Shown here: in pieces, positions 1-6,843 of the stretch
Position numbering within the stretch: position 1 is the first letter of the stretch
How the letters are laid out: each line of letters begins with the position of its first letter
DNA from: JAHCHG01 sp041745765
GTDB lineage: Bacteria; Acidobacteriota; Blastocatellia; Pyrinomonadales; Pyrinomonadaceae
DNA: 17,576 bases
Direction: 5' to 3'
NCBI GenBank assembly: GCA_041745765.1
Contig: JBGTIH010000205.1
Span: forward strand, 1-17,576
Notes under the pieces: generated by a model
Seen by the model: the letters and a program-made list of their open reading frames with translations, nothing else
Told to the model about the DNA's origin: nothing
Databases searched by the model: none
Translations under genes and position numbers: made by a program

Positions 1-1500
1 CGGGAAGCCTTGAAGGATTTGATGTGCAAAGACAAACACAAGGAAAAGCCGCTTTATTTCTGGAGTCGTCCGACAGGACTGCAAAAGATTTATGAGAAAA
101 AAGACGGGATTTTGACGCATCCGGTTCCTGTTTCCGATACGGAAGACCCGGAAAGCGTTTTGCAGTTTATCAGTGAACAAAAAAGCGGAATTTTTTTGCT
201 TTGCGATTATTCGCCGTATATTACGCCGTATGGTCAGGAAGATGCCTCACTCGTCAGGCGTTTGCGGGAAATCGCCTGGAAATTAAAAGCGACGAAATCT
301 ACAATTTTGTTTGTCGGACCGCAGTTTCCAGACCTGAAAACTCTGGAAAAGGAAGTTACACAGATCGAACTCGACCTTCCGGCGGAGTCGGAAATCTCGG
401 AATCTGTCGAATTGCAGCTCGAAAATCTTAAAGAAAACGGTCTTGAAATCGATTTAAGCGCGGAAACGCAAATCGGACTTCATCAAGCACTTTTAGGATT
501 GACTGCCGGCGAGATCAGCAACGTCATCGCTAAAGCAGTCATCAGCTCGCGCGGGCTGAATGCAGATTCGATCAAAGTCATTTTAGAAGAAAAGAAAAAC
601 GTCATTCGCGGCAGCGGATCGCTGACTTATGTTCATCCCGAACCGGCAAACTCGTTGGGTGGTTACAAACATTTACGGGCAATCTTAGAACGGGCGGCAC
701 ATACTTTCAGTCCGCAGGCAAAAGCGCGGCACGTCGAACCGTGTAAAGGCATTTTGCTTGTCGGTTTGCCGGGCTGCGGCAAAGATCTATGCAAAAGAGT
801 TGCCTCAAGCATTACCAACCGCGCATTGCTCGACCTTGATTTCGGTTCGATTATGGGCGAAGGCGGCGGTGTTATCGGCTCAAGCGCGATGAGCATCAAA
901 CGCGCACTTTCGATTGCCGGAACGATCAAAGGAATTTTGGGGATTTCGGAGTTTGAAAAAGCCGTGTCGGGAATGAAATCGTCAGGCAAAACCGACGGCG
1001 GGGAAACGGCGCGAACGATTTCTTATCTTTTAAACTGGATGCAGGATAATAAAGATGTGCTGGTTTTTGCGACCGCCAACGATGTCCGCGAGCTTGAAAG
1101 TGAACAGTTTCGTATCGGACGATTTTCCTATATTCATTTCGTTGATTTGCCGACCGCGGAAGATCGGCGCGAGATATTCAAAGTTCACCTTCAAAAACGT
1201 TTTCTCGAATCCGAAAAATTCGATTTGGAAAAGCTCGTCGAAAAATCGAAGGATTTCAGCGGCGCGGAAATCGAAGGTGCGGTGGGTGACGGTGTTTTGG
1301 AAGCATTCATTGACGGCGACCGAGCGGCGGAAACAAAAGATATTTTGAAAGCTATCGGAGGCATCACTCCGACGGCAGTGATGATGAGCGAGAAAATCGA
1401 AGAGATCCGCAAATGGGCGCGGAACAATATCAAAGGTGTCGGCGCGGCAGTCAATAATTCCGCTCTTGTCAACAGTCATCAGCGAACTATTGAACTTTAA
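1..1500 (+). CDS. Ycf46-like AAA+ ATPase, 5'-truncated by window edge
   Basis: The reading frame is open from base 1, so the true start lies upstream; the TTG at 10 and ATG at 22 fall inside what should be the N-terminal domain, and I infer that some tens of residues are missing. The N-terminal half (YFWSRPTGL, then IFLLCDYSPY, LVRRLREIAWKLKATKSTILFVGP) matches the Ycf46-type non-catalytic domain. The AAA module follows: Walker A VGLPGCGKD (about 760-786), Walker B-like GILGISEFEKA (about 931-963), sensor 1 ATAND (about 1069-1083), arginine-finger segment FRIGRFSYIHFVDLP (about 1108-1152), and a C-terminal helical lid with SGAEIEGAV. Two core residues are odd: the usual Ser/Thr after the Walker A Lys is Asp (784-786), and the usual Walker B Asp is Ser (946-948), while the following Glu is kept. 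Ycf46 proteins are soluble AAA proteins known from cyanobacteria and plastids, with a poorly defined role. No substrate can be read from sequence. Family assignment is firm; function is unknown. Confidence 0.88.
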   Translation, partial: REALKDLMCKDKHKEKPLYFWSRPTGLQKIYEKKDGILTHPVPVSDTEDPESVLQFISEQKSGIFLLCDYSPYITPYGQEDASLVRRLREIAWKLKATKSTILFVGPQFPDLKTLEKEVTQIELDLPAESEISESVELQLENLKENGLEIDLSAETQIGLHQALLGLTAGEISNVIAKAVISSRGLNADSIKVILEEKKNVIRGSGSLTYVHPEPANSLGGYKHLRAILERAAHTFSPQAKARHVEPCKGILLVGLPGCGKDLCKRVASSITNRALLDLDFGSIMGEGGGVIGSSAMSIKRALSIAGTIKGILGISEFEKAVSGMKSSGKTDGGETARTISYLLNWMQDNKDVLVFATANDVRELESEQFRIGRFSYIHFVDLPTAEDRREIFKVHLQKRFLESEKFDLEKLVEKSKDFSGAEIEGAVGDGVLEAFIDGDRAAETKDILKAIGGITPTAVMMSEKIEEIRKWARNNIKGVGAAVNNSALVNSHQRTIEL

Positions 1501-1620
1501 TATCTAAAAACCCTGTCAAAAACTCTAAAACCCCTTAAAATCCTGAGCCGGACTCTAAAAAGGGTAAGGTGTCAGAAAACCCATATTTTTTGACACTAAC
1601 ACTTGAAAATTTTAGTTTTG
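1501..1620. other. Intergenic stretch after the ATPase gene
   Basis: This stretch is non-coding and rich in short CTCTAAAA/CCCTTAAAA-like words: ACTCTAAAA appears twice, at about 1521-1529 and 1552-1560. It holds the hairpin listed separately at 1569-1596. Its right end meets the 34-bp inverted repeat that bounds the recombinase element. No promoter or gene is evident. Confidence 0.5.
1569..1596. terminator. GTGTCA...TGACAC hairpin downstream of the ATPase gene
   Basis: GTGTCAgAAAA pairs with TTTTTTGACAC around a short CCCATA spacer, 69 bases after the ATPase stop codon. It could be a weak terminator, but there is no T-run after the stem. A second hairpin ending in the same 11 bases (TTTTTTGACAC) lies at 16623-16649, so this may instead be a dispersed palindromic repeat. 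Confidence 0.4.
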
Positions 1621-1654
1621 TTGACTTAGACAATTAAAGTGTTATGTAGACAAT
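1621..1654 (+). repeat. Left 34-bp inverted repeat of the recombinase element
   Basis: This 34-bp block starts TTGACTTAGACA and ends GTTATGTAGACAAT. The reverse complement of 5646-5679 aligns with it with no gaps at about 27 of 34 positions. Internally the word TAGACAAT occurs twice, 20 bases apart. It reads inward and contains TTGACT and TATGTA hexamers 16 bases apart, so it could also carry an inward promoter. Confidence 0.7.
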
Positions 1655-1690
1655 AACCAAACTCCGACAATTATGCCGAAATACTTGTCT

Positions 1691-1698
1691 CGGCTTGG
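1691..1698. repeat. Target site duplication, left copy (CGGCTTGG)
   Basis: The 8-bp word CGGCTTGG lies directly outside the left end of the IS and is repeated exactly at 3677-3684 outside the right end. This is the signature of a staggered-cut insertion. Confidence 0.88.
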
Positions 1699-1738
1699 TG
1701 CGCTAGTCACAATGATCATATCCATATATGACGGATTT
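1699..1738 (+). repeat. IS left terminal inverted repeat (40 bp)
   Basis: It is the exact reverse complement of 3637-3676. Inside the repeat lies a smaller dyad, TCATAT-ATGG-ATATGA read on the minus strand, a likely transposase contact. Confidence 0.9.
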
Positions 1739-3513
1739 CATTTTGGATTCTTACCACAACATCTTGTAGCTTTGGCGGCTTCTGAAAACGGCAATTTCAA
1801 TTGCCTTGAATGCTTACTTCTCCGCGATTTTCTATCCGATCTGATTTCTTGAATCGGCTCCCTGAGCCAACCGACCTCGAATAACTCCGGTTGTTTGGAT
1901 TTATATTGAGTTTCAAAGTATTCCGGCGTTCCGATAGCTTTCGGTCTGTTTCCTTTTCCATCCCAACGACATTCGTATTCTGCCAGTTTAGTTTGGCGAT
2001 ATTCGGCTCTCAACTTCCCATCCCAATAAGTTACTTCGACAGGCGTTTTTGGTAAACCTTCTTCAACATAGATTTTCCAACGTCCAACTCGAATAAAGCC
2101 TTTGTCATTGGTTCGTCTTTGCCAAACTTGGCGGCTAAAAGCCTGATGCAGTTCGGTTTTACCGATTTCCGTTCCACGATTGCTTCCCAAAACCTCCAGC
2201 GGTGAATCTTTGCCGTCCTCTCTTTTTCGATGGGCAAAATGCGGCAGACGATTGTGATCGCGAATCAACTCCCGATGAATTTCTACGGCTTGCTCTATAT
2301 CTGAACAGTTTTGCCAGAGATATTCGCCCATTCGTGCCTGAATGCCGAACTGACTCTCGATCAGGTTTTGCCACGGGTGACCTTTCTCGCAGAAATGCTG
2401 AGTGATGCCGAGTCCATTATTAGTTTGATTAAAAGCATTCGAAGTAAACTGCGAACCGTTATCGGAAACGATCGTCTGCCATAGTCCCCATTGCAGCAGA
2501 GCCAAATAATAGAGCCTCAGGATTATTCCAACATGCTGTTTGTCAGTCAAAGAACCTGCGAGGATCGTTCTGGAAAAGCCTTCGAGAAGGAGGCACGAGT
2601 AAAGCTGAACGCCTTCGGGTTTGGCATCCAGGTAACGAATATCAATGAAGGCGTAAGTAAACGGTTCTTTGCTTCGCGGCGGCGGTTCTTTCGGTTCGCT
2701 TTCAATGATCGGCTTGCTGATCTTCGGCACCAGATGAAGCCTTCGATTCAGCTTCATAATCTTTTTGATCGTCGTTTGTCCGAGTTCGATACCGTGATCC
2801 TTGAGCAAATATCCTCTGAGGCGAAACCATCCGGCGGTCGGATATTTCTTCTGTAATTGTAAGATCGTATGAATTGTTCCGAAATAGACCTTTCGACGCG
2901 GATTGTGCGGCGCGTGTGAATAATCGAGAAGTCCGCGATGAACGGGAACTTTCATTTTTTCTTCTTCCTTATTTCGACGCAACCATTTTCTCACGGTCAG
3001 CCGACTGCATTTGACCAAAGCGCCAATTGATTGCTCCGACCAGCCGGATCGGTTAAGTTTGACGATCTCACGTCTTCTCGACTGAGCGTCCGGCAAGATC
3101 GGAGACACGATCAACTTTTGGAACTCCCGGTAGCGCCAGAAGAAATATCTGTCCAGCAATGACTTAACCGTTTCATTATGCAGTTTGTGTCCCGTCATCG
3201 TGCCGATCACCCGAGCCAACTCTCTGTCGGAAGCCTTCGGCACACAGCATTTGAAATAGATCAGAGAAACGATGATCCTCTCCGGAGTGTATGGCTCACG
3301 ATTGTAGCCGGAAGCCGGAAATAAACCTTTCATTCCTTCTTCACGGAACTGCTTGAGCCATCGGGAAACGGTCGAATAAGAAAAATTCAAAAGTTGAGCT
3401 TGTTGTCGAGGCTCGATTTTCCCTGCTAAACACGGAGCAATTGCGTGATATCGAGCCTGCGTCGGACAACTTATCGGAACATCTTCAAAAGGCAATAGCG
3501 GCTGAACAGACAT
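1738..3513 (-). CDS. DDE integrase-core transposase (591 aa) of the IS
   Basis: This enzyme catalyses cut-and-join movement of the surrounding IS. Domains in order: N-terminal helix-turn-helix (about residues 30-60, with STVSRWLKQF); a second HTH (about 155-180, with LTVRKWLRR); the RNase H-fold integrase core (about 285-430); and a Mu-type C-terminal beta-barrel segment (about 465-520, GFIRVGRWKIYVEEGLP). Catalytic acids are D291 (FIDIRYLD), D351 (VSDNGSQF) and E386 (NLIESQFG), with 34 residues between the last two, so the active site looks intact. The start ATG has GGGAGG eleven bases upstream. It is longer than typical IS481 enzymes (roughly 300-400 residues) because of the double HTH and the C-terminal barrel. 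The basic Lys/Arg-rich tail (RSDRKSRRSKHSRQLK) probably aids DNA binding. Confidence 0.93.
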   Translation of the reverse strand: MSVQPLLPFEDVPISCPTQARYHAIAPCLAGKIEPRQQAQLLNFSYSTVSRWLKQFREEGMKGLFPASGYNREPYTPERIIVSLIYFKCCVPKASDRELARVIGTMTGHKLHNETVKSLLDRYFFWRYREFQKLIVSPILPDAQSRRREIVKLNRSGWSEQSIGALVKCSRLTVRKWLRRNKEEEKMKVPVHRGLLDYSHAPHNPRRKVYFGTIHTILQLQKKYPTAGWFRLRGYLLKDHGIELGQTTIKKIMKLNRRLHLVPKISKPIIESEPKEPPPRSKEPFTYAFIDIRYLDAKPEGVQLYSCLLLEGFSRTILAGSLTDKQHVGIILRLYYLALLQWGLWQTIVSDNGSQFTSNAFNQTNNGLGITQHFCEKGHPWQNLIESQFGIQARMGEYLWQNCSDIEQAVEIHRELIRDHNRLPHFAHRKREDGKDSPLEVLGSNRGTEIGKTELHQAFSRQVWQRRTNDKGFIRVGRWKIYVEEGLPKTPVEVTYWDGKLRAEYRQTKLAEYECRWDGKGNRPKAIGTPEYFETQYKSKQPELFEVGWLREPIQEIRSDRKSRRSKHSRQLKLPFSEAAKATRCCGKNPK

Positions 3514-3636
3514 CTTTTATTTTCCTCCCGGATTAAGTGAAGATAATAAATGTCTAATTCCTAAAAAACTCGGTAAAATCAGTTTTCAAAGAGCAAATTG
3601 CTGACTACTATATCTTGTGATTTACAATCTCAAGGC

Positions 3637-3676
3637 AAATCCGTCATATATGGATATGATCATTGTGACTAGCGCA
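3637..3676 (-). repeat. IS right terminal inverted repeat (40 bp)
   Basis: It is the exact reverse complement of 1699-1738 and ends ...ACTAGCGCA. It lies about 120 bases upstream of the transposase start, so the transposase promoter is probably in 3514-3640. Confidence 0.9.
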
Positions 3677-3684
3677 CGGCTTGG
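3677..3684. repeat. Target site duplication, right copy (CGGCTTGG)
   Basis: This is an exact repeat of 1691-1698 immediately outside the right IS end. Confidence 0.88.
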
Positions 3685-3734
3685 GTTTCTGTTTTTTTGT
3701 AATTGATCCACATCATTGGTTCTTAAAGTCGCTT

Positions 3735-3749
3735 GTTATGTGCGACAAT
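3735..3749 (+). repeat. Third, variant copy of the recombinase-element end motif
   Basis: GTTATGTGCGACAAT resembles the GTTATGTAGACAAT that ends the 34-bp repeats at 1641-1654 and, inverted, at 5646-5659. It differs by a 2-for-1 change in the middle. It lies just 3' of the second recombinase gene and may be an accessory binding site or the remnant of an older end. Confidence 0.35.
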
Positions 3750-3753
3750 CTCC

Positions 3754-4626
3754 TCACACTTTGGTCTTGCTGATGACTTTTTTCATCGTTTGCAAGTAGA
3801 TTTGTTTTACTTTCTGATTCGATAATTTAGCATATCGTTCACTGGCTGTCACTGAACTGTGTCCCAAAAACTCTTTGATTGAGACTATTTCTGCGCCTTC
3901 TTCCAACATATTTGAGGCAAAAGTATGCCGCAAACTGTGACAACTGGCTTTGACTTCCGCCGTTTTGGCATATCGTTCCATCTTTTTCTGGATTCCTTTG
4001 ATTGATAATGGTTCTTTTTTCCTTTTCTGATTCCAGAAGAATAAGTCGTCCGGGACAGTTGGAGGTCGAAGCAATAAACATTCCTGGAGAATGGTAACGA
4101 CATCATCAGAGAGAAATATCCAACGATCTTTGCGTCCTTTGCCTTGCTTGACTAACAAAGCCTGCTGATTCCAATCAATTTCAGAGACCTTCAACTTCGC
4201 AACTTCCGAGACTCGCAAACCGCACCGCAGCATTAATAGAAATAAAGCCCGATCCATCTGATTTGTCATTTGTTTGAACAATTCTTTGACTTGATTTTGC
4301 ATCAACTTTTTCGGCAATGGTCTTCCGATTCGTTGAAAATGACTCGGTTTGACCGGATTAGTTTCCAAAAGTTCTTGTTCGATAATCAAATAATCGAAAA
4401 AATGTTTGATGGCGTTCAATCGCCGATTGATGGTTGTCGCGGCCAATTCCTGTTCGTGTTGATGGCGAATGAATTGCTCAACTTCGCGCCACGAAACTTG
4501 TCGCAAAGGCAACTCAATTTCAGATAAAAAAAGACGTAAATCGATGGCATAACTTTCAATCGTATTTGGCGAATAATTTCTCATTCGCAGATAATCACAG
4601 AATTTCTTAATTTGTGCTGCTAACAT
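3754..4626 (-). CDS. Tyrosine recombinase / site-specific integrase (290 aa)
   Basis: This is a XerC/D-like tyrosine recombinase that would cut and rejoin DNA through a covalent 3'-phosphotyrosine link. The N-terminal SAM-like core-binding domain (about residues 1-85) is followed by the catalytic domain with every expected residue: R138 (LRCGLRVSE), K163 (KQGKGRKDR), H230 and R233 (HSLRHTF), H256 (LGHSS) and Y265 (ERYAKL). The ATG at 4626 has an excellent AGGAGGG site ten to twelve bases upstream. It follows the other recombinase gene by 15 bp, so the two are almost certainly co-transcribed and co-translated. The closeness, shared LRCGLRVSE motif and equal architecture suggest the two enzymes act together on one pair of sites, but they are clearly diverged from each other. 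No excisionase gene is present. Confidence 0.93.
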   Translation of the reverse strand: MLAAQIKKFCDYLRMRNYSPNTIESYAIDLRLFLSEIELPLRQVSWREVEQFIRHQHEQELAATTINRRLNAIKHFFDYLIIEQELLETNPVKPSHFQRIGRPLPKKLMQNQVKELFKQMTNQMDRALFLLMLRCGLRVSEVAKLKVSEIDWNQQALLVKQGKGRKDRWIFLSDDVVTILQECLLLRPPTVPDDLFFWNQKRKKEPLSIKGIQKKMERYAKTAEVKASCHSLRHTFASNMLEEGAEIVSIKEFLGHSSVTASERYAKLSNQKVKQIYLQTMKKVISKTKV

Positions 4627-4641
4627 TTTTGTTGTCCCTCC

Positions 4642-5589
4642 TTAAATTACTTGGCGTTTTTCAATCCGCCCCATCGCCTCATGATACTGCTGATATTTGG
4701 TCGTTTCATAAAGCTCAGCATATTTTAAAGTCATTTGAATTGAGCGATGTCCCATCAATTCTTTCAAAACTTCGATACTTACTCCGGCATTGAGCAGTTG
4801 TGTCGCAAAAGTATGACGCAGACAATGTGGCGAATAAGGCTCTTTAATCCCGGCGATTTTAAGATATTTGACCATCATCGCATAAATCACTTTTCGTTTA
4901 ATATGGGTTGAAGATTTGAGACGGCTCGGAAACAGAAATTTCGTTTCAGAATTTCGTGAATGCCAGAGTTTCAAAGATTGCTCAAGATCAGAAGCTAAAT
5001 AAGTGACTCGATCAACCAGTCCTTTTCCGTTATTAATCCGAATTGTTCCTTCATTCCAATCAATATCTTTCCAGGTCAGAGCGCAGGCTTCGGAAACACG
5101 AAGTCCGCAACGCAACATTAATAGAAAGATAACGCGGTCTCTGATTGAATCAATAACTTTGAAAAATTGCACAAGATTTGCTTCCGAGATAGGTTTGGGA
5201 AGTGTCGTTGGAGCAAAAACATGATGTCTGCGTCGGCTGACAGGTTGACGCAACATCTGATTATTTTCAACCAGAAAAGCAAAAAACTCGCTGAGCAGTG
5301 AAAAGCCGTGATTTATGGTGAGCGGAGAATAATCCTTGGTTTGCAAAGAATTGAGAAAATAATCCAAGTCCGCAGAAGTAACTTTCGTAAGATTATCTTG
5401 GATGATAGGTCGTCGTTGATCAGGCAAATGATTAATAAAGCGTTTGATGACGACGACAATGCCTTCTAAACTGGCTTGAGCATAATTTCGGGCAGCAAGC
5501 AGCACCAGATAATCAAGCACAAAATTCCGGCTGTTCCCTTCAAGAAAAGAAAGTTGATAAAATAGGCGCGAGCGCAACGAGCTATCCAT
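4642..5589 (-). CDS. Tyrosine recombinase / site-specific integrase (315 aa)
   Basis: This is the first gene of the recombinase pair. The N-terminal core-binding domain (about residues 15-115, rich in aromatic and Leu residues, LDYLVLLAARNYAQAS) precedes the catalytic domain: R164 (LRCGLRVSE), K189 (NNGKGLVDR), H255 and R258 (HCLRHTFA), H281 (MGHRS) and Y290 (LKYAEL). All are present, so it should be active. The ATG at 5589 lies nine bases after a consensus AGGAGG. Upstream, the right 34-bp inverted repeat contains TTGAAT and TATGTA hexamers 16 bases apart on this strand, so the repeat itself may hold the promoter, letting the enzymes repress or occlude their own expression. That last point is inference. 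Confidence 0.93.
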   Translation of the reverse strand: MDSSLRSRLFYQLSFLEGNSRNFVLDYLVLLAARNYAQASLEGIVVVIKRFINHLPDQRRPIIQDNLTKVTSADLDYFLNSLQTKDYSPLTINHGFSLLSEFFAFLVENNQMLRQPVSRRRHHVFAPTTLPKPISEANLVQFFKVIDSIRDRVIFLLMLRCGLRVSEACALTWKDIDWNEGTIRINNGKGLVDRVTYLASDLEQSLKLWHSRNSETKFLFPSRLKSSTHIKRKVIYAMMVKYLKIAGIKEPYSPHCLRHTFATQLLNAGVSIEVLKELMGHRSIQMTLKYAELYETTKYQQYHEAMGRIEKRQVI

Positions 5590-5645
5590 AATGAAATCCT
5601 CCTCATAAGTTTTGGAATAACTTATGTTAAAGAAGTTCGGATTTC

Positions 5646-5679
5646 ATTGTCTACATAACGGGTGAAATGTCTAATTCAA
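5646..5679 (-). repeat. Right 34-bp inverted repeat of the recombinase element
   Basis: Read on the minus strand it runs TTGAATTAGACATTT...GTTATGTAGACAAT and matches 1621-1654 with identical spacing; most differences fall in the central five bases. It lies about 60 bases upstream of the first recombinase start. TTGAAT and TATGTA, 16 bases apart, could be its -35 and -10 boxes. Confidence 0.68.
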
Positions 5680-5804
5680 AGCAGATGTCCACATCTGGAG
5701 TTATAAAATTCCCGACAGTATCCGTTGTTATCGCTACCCCAAAATGCAATTTAAACAAAATATGAGTTTATAAGCCTTTTATTTACATCGCTGATTTCAA
5801 AAAT

Positions 5805-5840
5805 GGGTAAGGTTGAGCTTAAATTTAAGTAACCTTAACC
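5805..5840. repeat. Imperfect palindrome with a perfect 12-bp centre
   Basis: GGGTAAGGTT and AACCTTAACC (one mismatch) flank the perfect palindrome CTTAAATTTAAG. The structure lies 33-68 bases after the stop of the metallopeptidase-like gene. It may be a terminator-like hairpin for that gene or a small dispersed repeat. No T-run follows it on the minus strand. Confidence 0.4.
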
Positions 5841-5872
5841 AATTCAATTCCGAAACGCCAAAATTTTAACTA

Positions 5873-6559
5873 CTACCCCTCTTTTTTTGAAAGGGCTTTA
5901 AGTTTTCTTCTTGAATGCCAATACCATTCAAGGCTTTCTTGTCTTTCAGAATTGAGAATGGATGATTTCAGCCAATGATCCGCTGATGATTTGTAATCTT
6001 TATCCTTCCACGCCGCCATTGCTACGCCGAAGTGATAATCGGAAAGAGAATCCATAAGATATGCGCCTATTTTGTATATCAGTTTTTCTTTCATTTTTCT
6101 GACCACCCCGAAAGCATAGCGATCAGCCATTTCTTCCTCAAATTCAGGCTTTTTTTCATAAGACGGATATTTTTCGTCAGGCAGAAATATGTAACCTCTC
6201 GATCTAACCAAATGATGACCAACCTCATGGGCTAATGCCCTGGCAATATAAATGGTTGGGAAAGGAGAAAAGTTAGCAAAATAAGGCATCGGGTAATAAA
6301 GATTTCTTATGATCAGCTTAATAAAAGCCGGTCGATTGTGGGTTTTATTACTATAAAACCCGAATGGCTTAGACATTTCATCGTGAAGTTCTTTATCTTT
6401 CTTGGAAGACCCGGTATTTATTTCAGTTACTTCATCAACTAAACAAATATGATCAATCCCGACCAAATCGAGAGGCGGAATCCATTGCAAACTTTTCTTT
6501 ATGTGCCAAATTGCCAGTGGCGGTAATTTACTACATTCATTTATTATTTGTAAATCCAT
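5873..6559 (-). CDS. HExxH metallopeptidase-like protein (228 aa), function unknown
   Basis: Residues 108-118 read ALAHEVGHHLV, a classic zincin HExxH motif (H111, E112, H115). About 27 residues on, EFEEEMADRYAF supplies Glu residues (141-143) suited to be the third zinc ligand, as in gluzincins with an E-x-x-A-D helix. No signal peptide or membrane helix is visible, so it is probably cytoplasmic. The last 70 residues are helical and rich in Trp, Lys and Ser, and could form a TPR-like pair (AAWKDKDYKSSADHWLKSS). The ATG at 6559 lacks a recognisable ribosome binding site. It is the last gene after the RHS gene on the same strand, 284 bases away. It could be an unrelated protease, an RHS-processing enzyme, or an immunity-position gene; the sequence does not decide. 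The metallopeptidase motif is clear; the family is not named. Confidence 0.75.
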   Translation of the reverse strand: MDLQIINECSKLPPLAIWHIKKSLQWIPPLDLVGIDHICLVDEVTEINTGSSKKDKELHDEMSKPFGFYSNKTHNRPAFIKLIIRNLYYPMPYFANFSPFPTIYIARALAHEVGHHLVRSRGYIFLPDEKYPSYEKKPEFEEEMADRYAFGVVRKMKEKLIYKIGAYLMDSLSDYHFGVAMAAWKDKDYKSSADHWLKSSILNSERQESLEWYWHSRRKLKALSKKEG

Positions 6560-6843
6560 GGTAAATCAGATTATTTTAATTTCTACAATACTACAGAGAT
6601 TATTTACAAGTCGAAGAACTTATTGCAAGAACTTTTTAGTCTGTTAGCATTGAGATAGTCAAATTAAACAGAAGATAGAACTGTCTTTTGACTTCCTCTT
6701 TTTTTTCGTTAAACCGCCAAAGTATCATAAAAATAAATGCTTGCAATTTAAAATCGGGTTGCCAAATGAGAGTATTCTAACCTGATTAACCTTCTCCTAA
6801 ATAAACATTTATATAATAAAAAGGCAGTTATTTGCTATCTAAA

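Larger units (their letters stand above)
1699..3676 (-). mobile_element. Complete 1978-bp insertion sequence with DDE transposase
   Basis: The element begins TGCGCTAGTCAC and ends GTGACTAGCGCA, giving the TG...CA ends typical of integrase-core (IS3/IS481/Mu-like) transposons. It has perfect 40-bp terminal inverted repeats and is flanked by the 8-bp direct repeat CGGCTTGG. It encodes a single intact transposase whose stop codon touches the left inverted repeat. Identical inverted repeats, an identical target duplication and an open transposase frame point to a recent insertion. I cannot name the IS family from memory. Confidence 0.9.
1621..5679 (-). mobile_element. Putative two-recombinase mobile element, carrying a nested IS
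   Basis: Two adjacent tyrosine recombinase genes are enclosed by 34-bp inverted repeats at 1621-1654 and 5646-5679. The repeats point inward and are the outermost symmetric sequences I can find around the pair. A separate IS (1699-3676) with its own target duplication sits between the left repeat and the recombinases; removing it leaves a compact element of about 2.1 kb. Elements built only of tyrosine recombinases, such as RIT trios, are known to have inverted-repeat ends, but this one has two enzymes rather than three. The exact boundaries are inferred; I see no clear flanking target duplication. Confidence 0.5.

Noticed and set aside
3735..3749. Integron attC-like site (GTTATGT core)
   Set aside because: It does not fit the GTTRRRY core consensus, no matching inverse core pairs with it, and the nearby recombinases lack the extra integron-integrase features I would expect; better explained as a variant of the element-end motif.
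1699..5679. One three-gene transposon of DDE transposase plus two tyrosine recombinases
   Set aside because: The DDE gene alone is bounded by perfect 40-bp inverted repeats and an 8-bp target duplication, so it is a separate later insertion.
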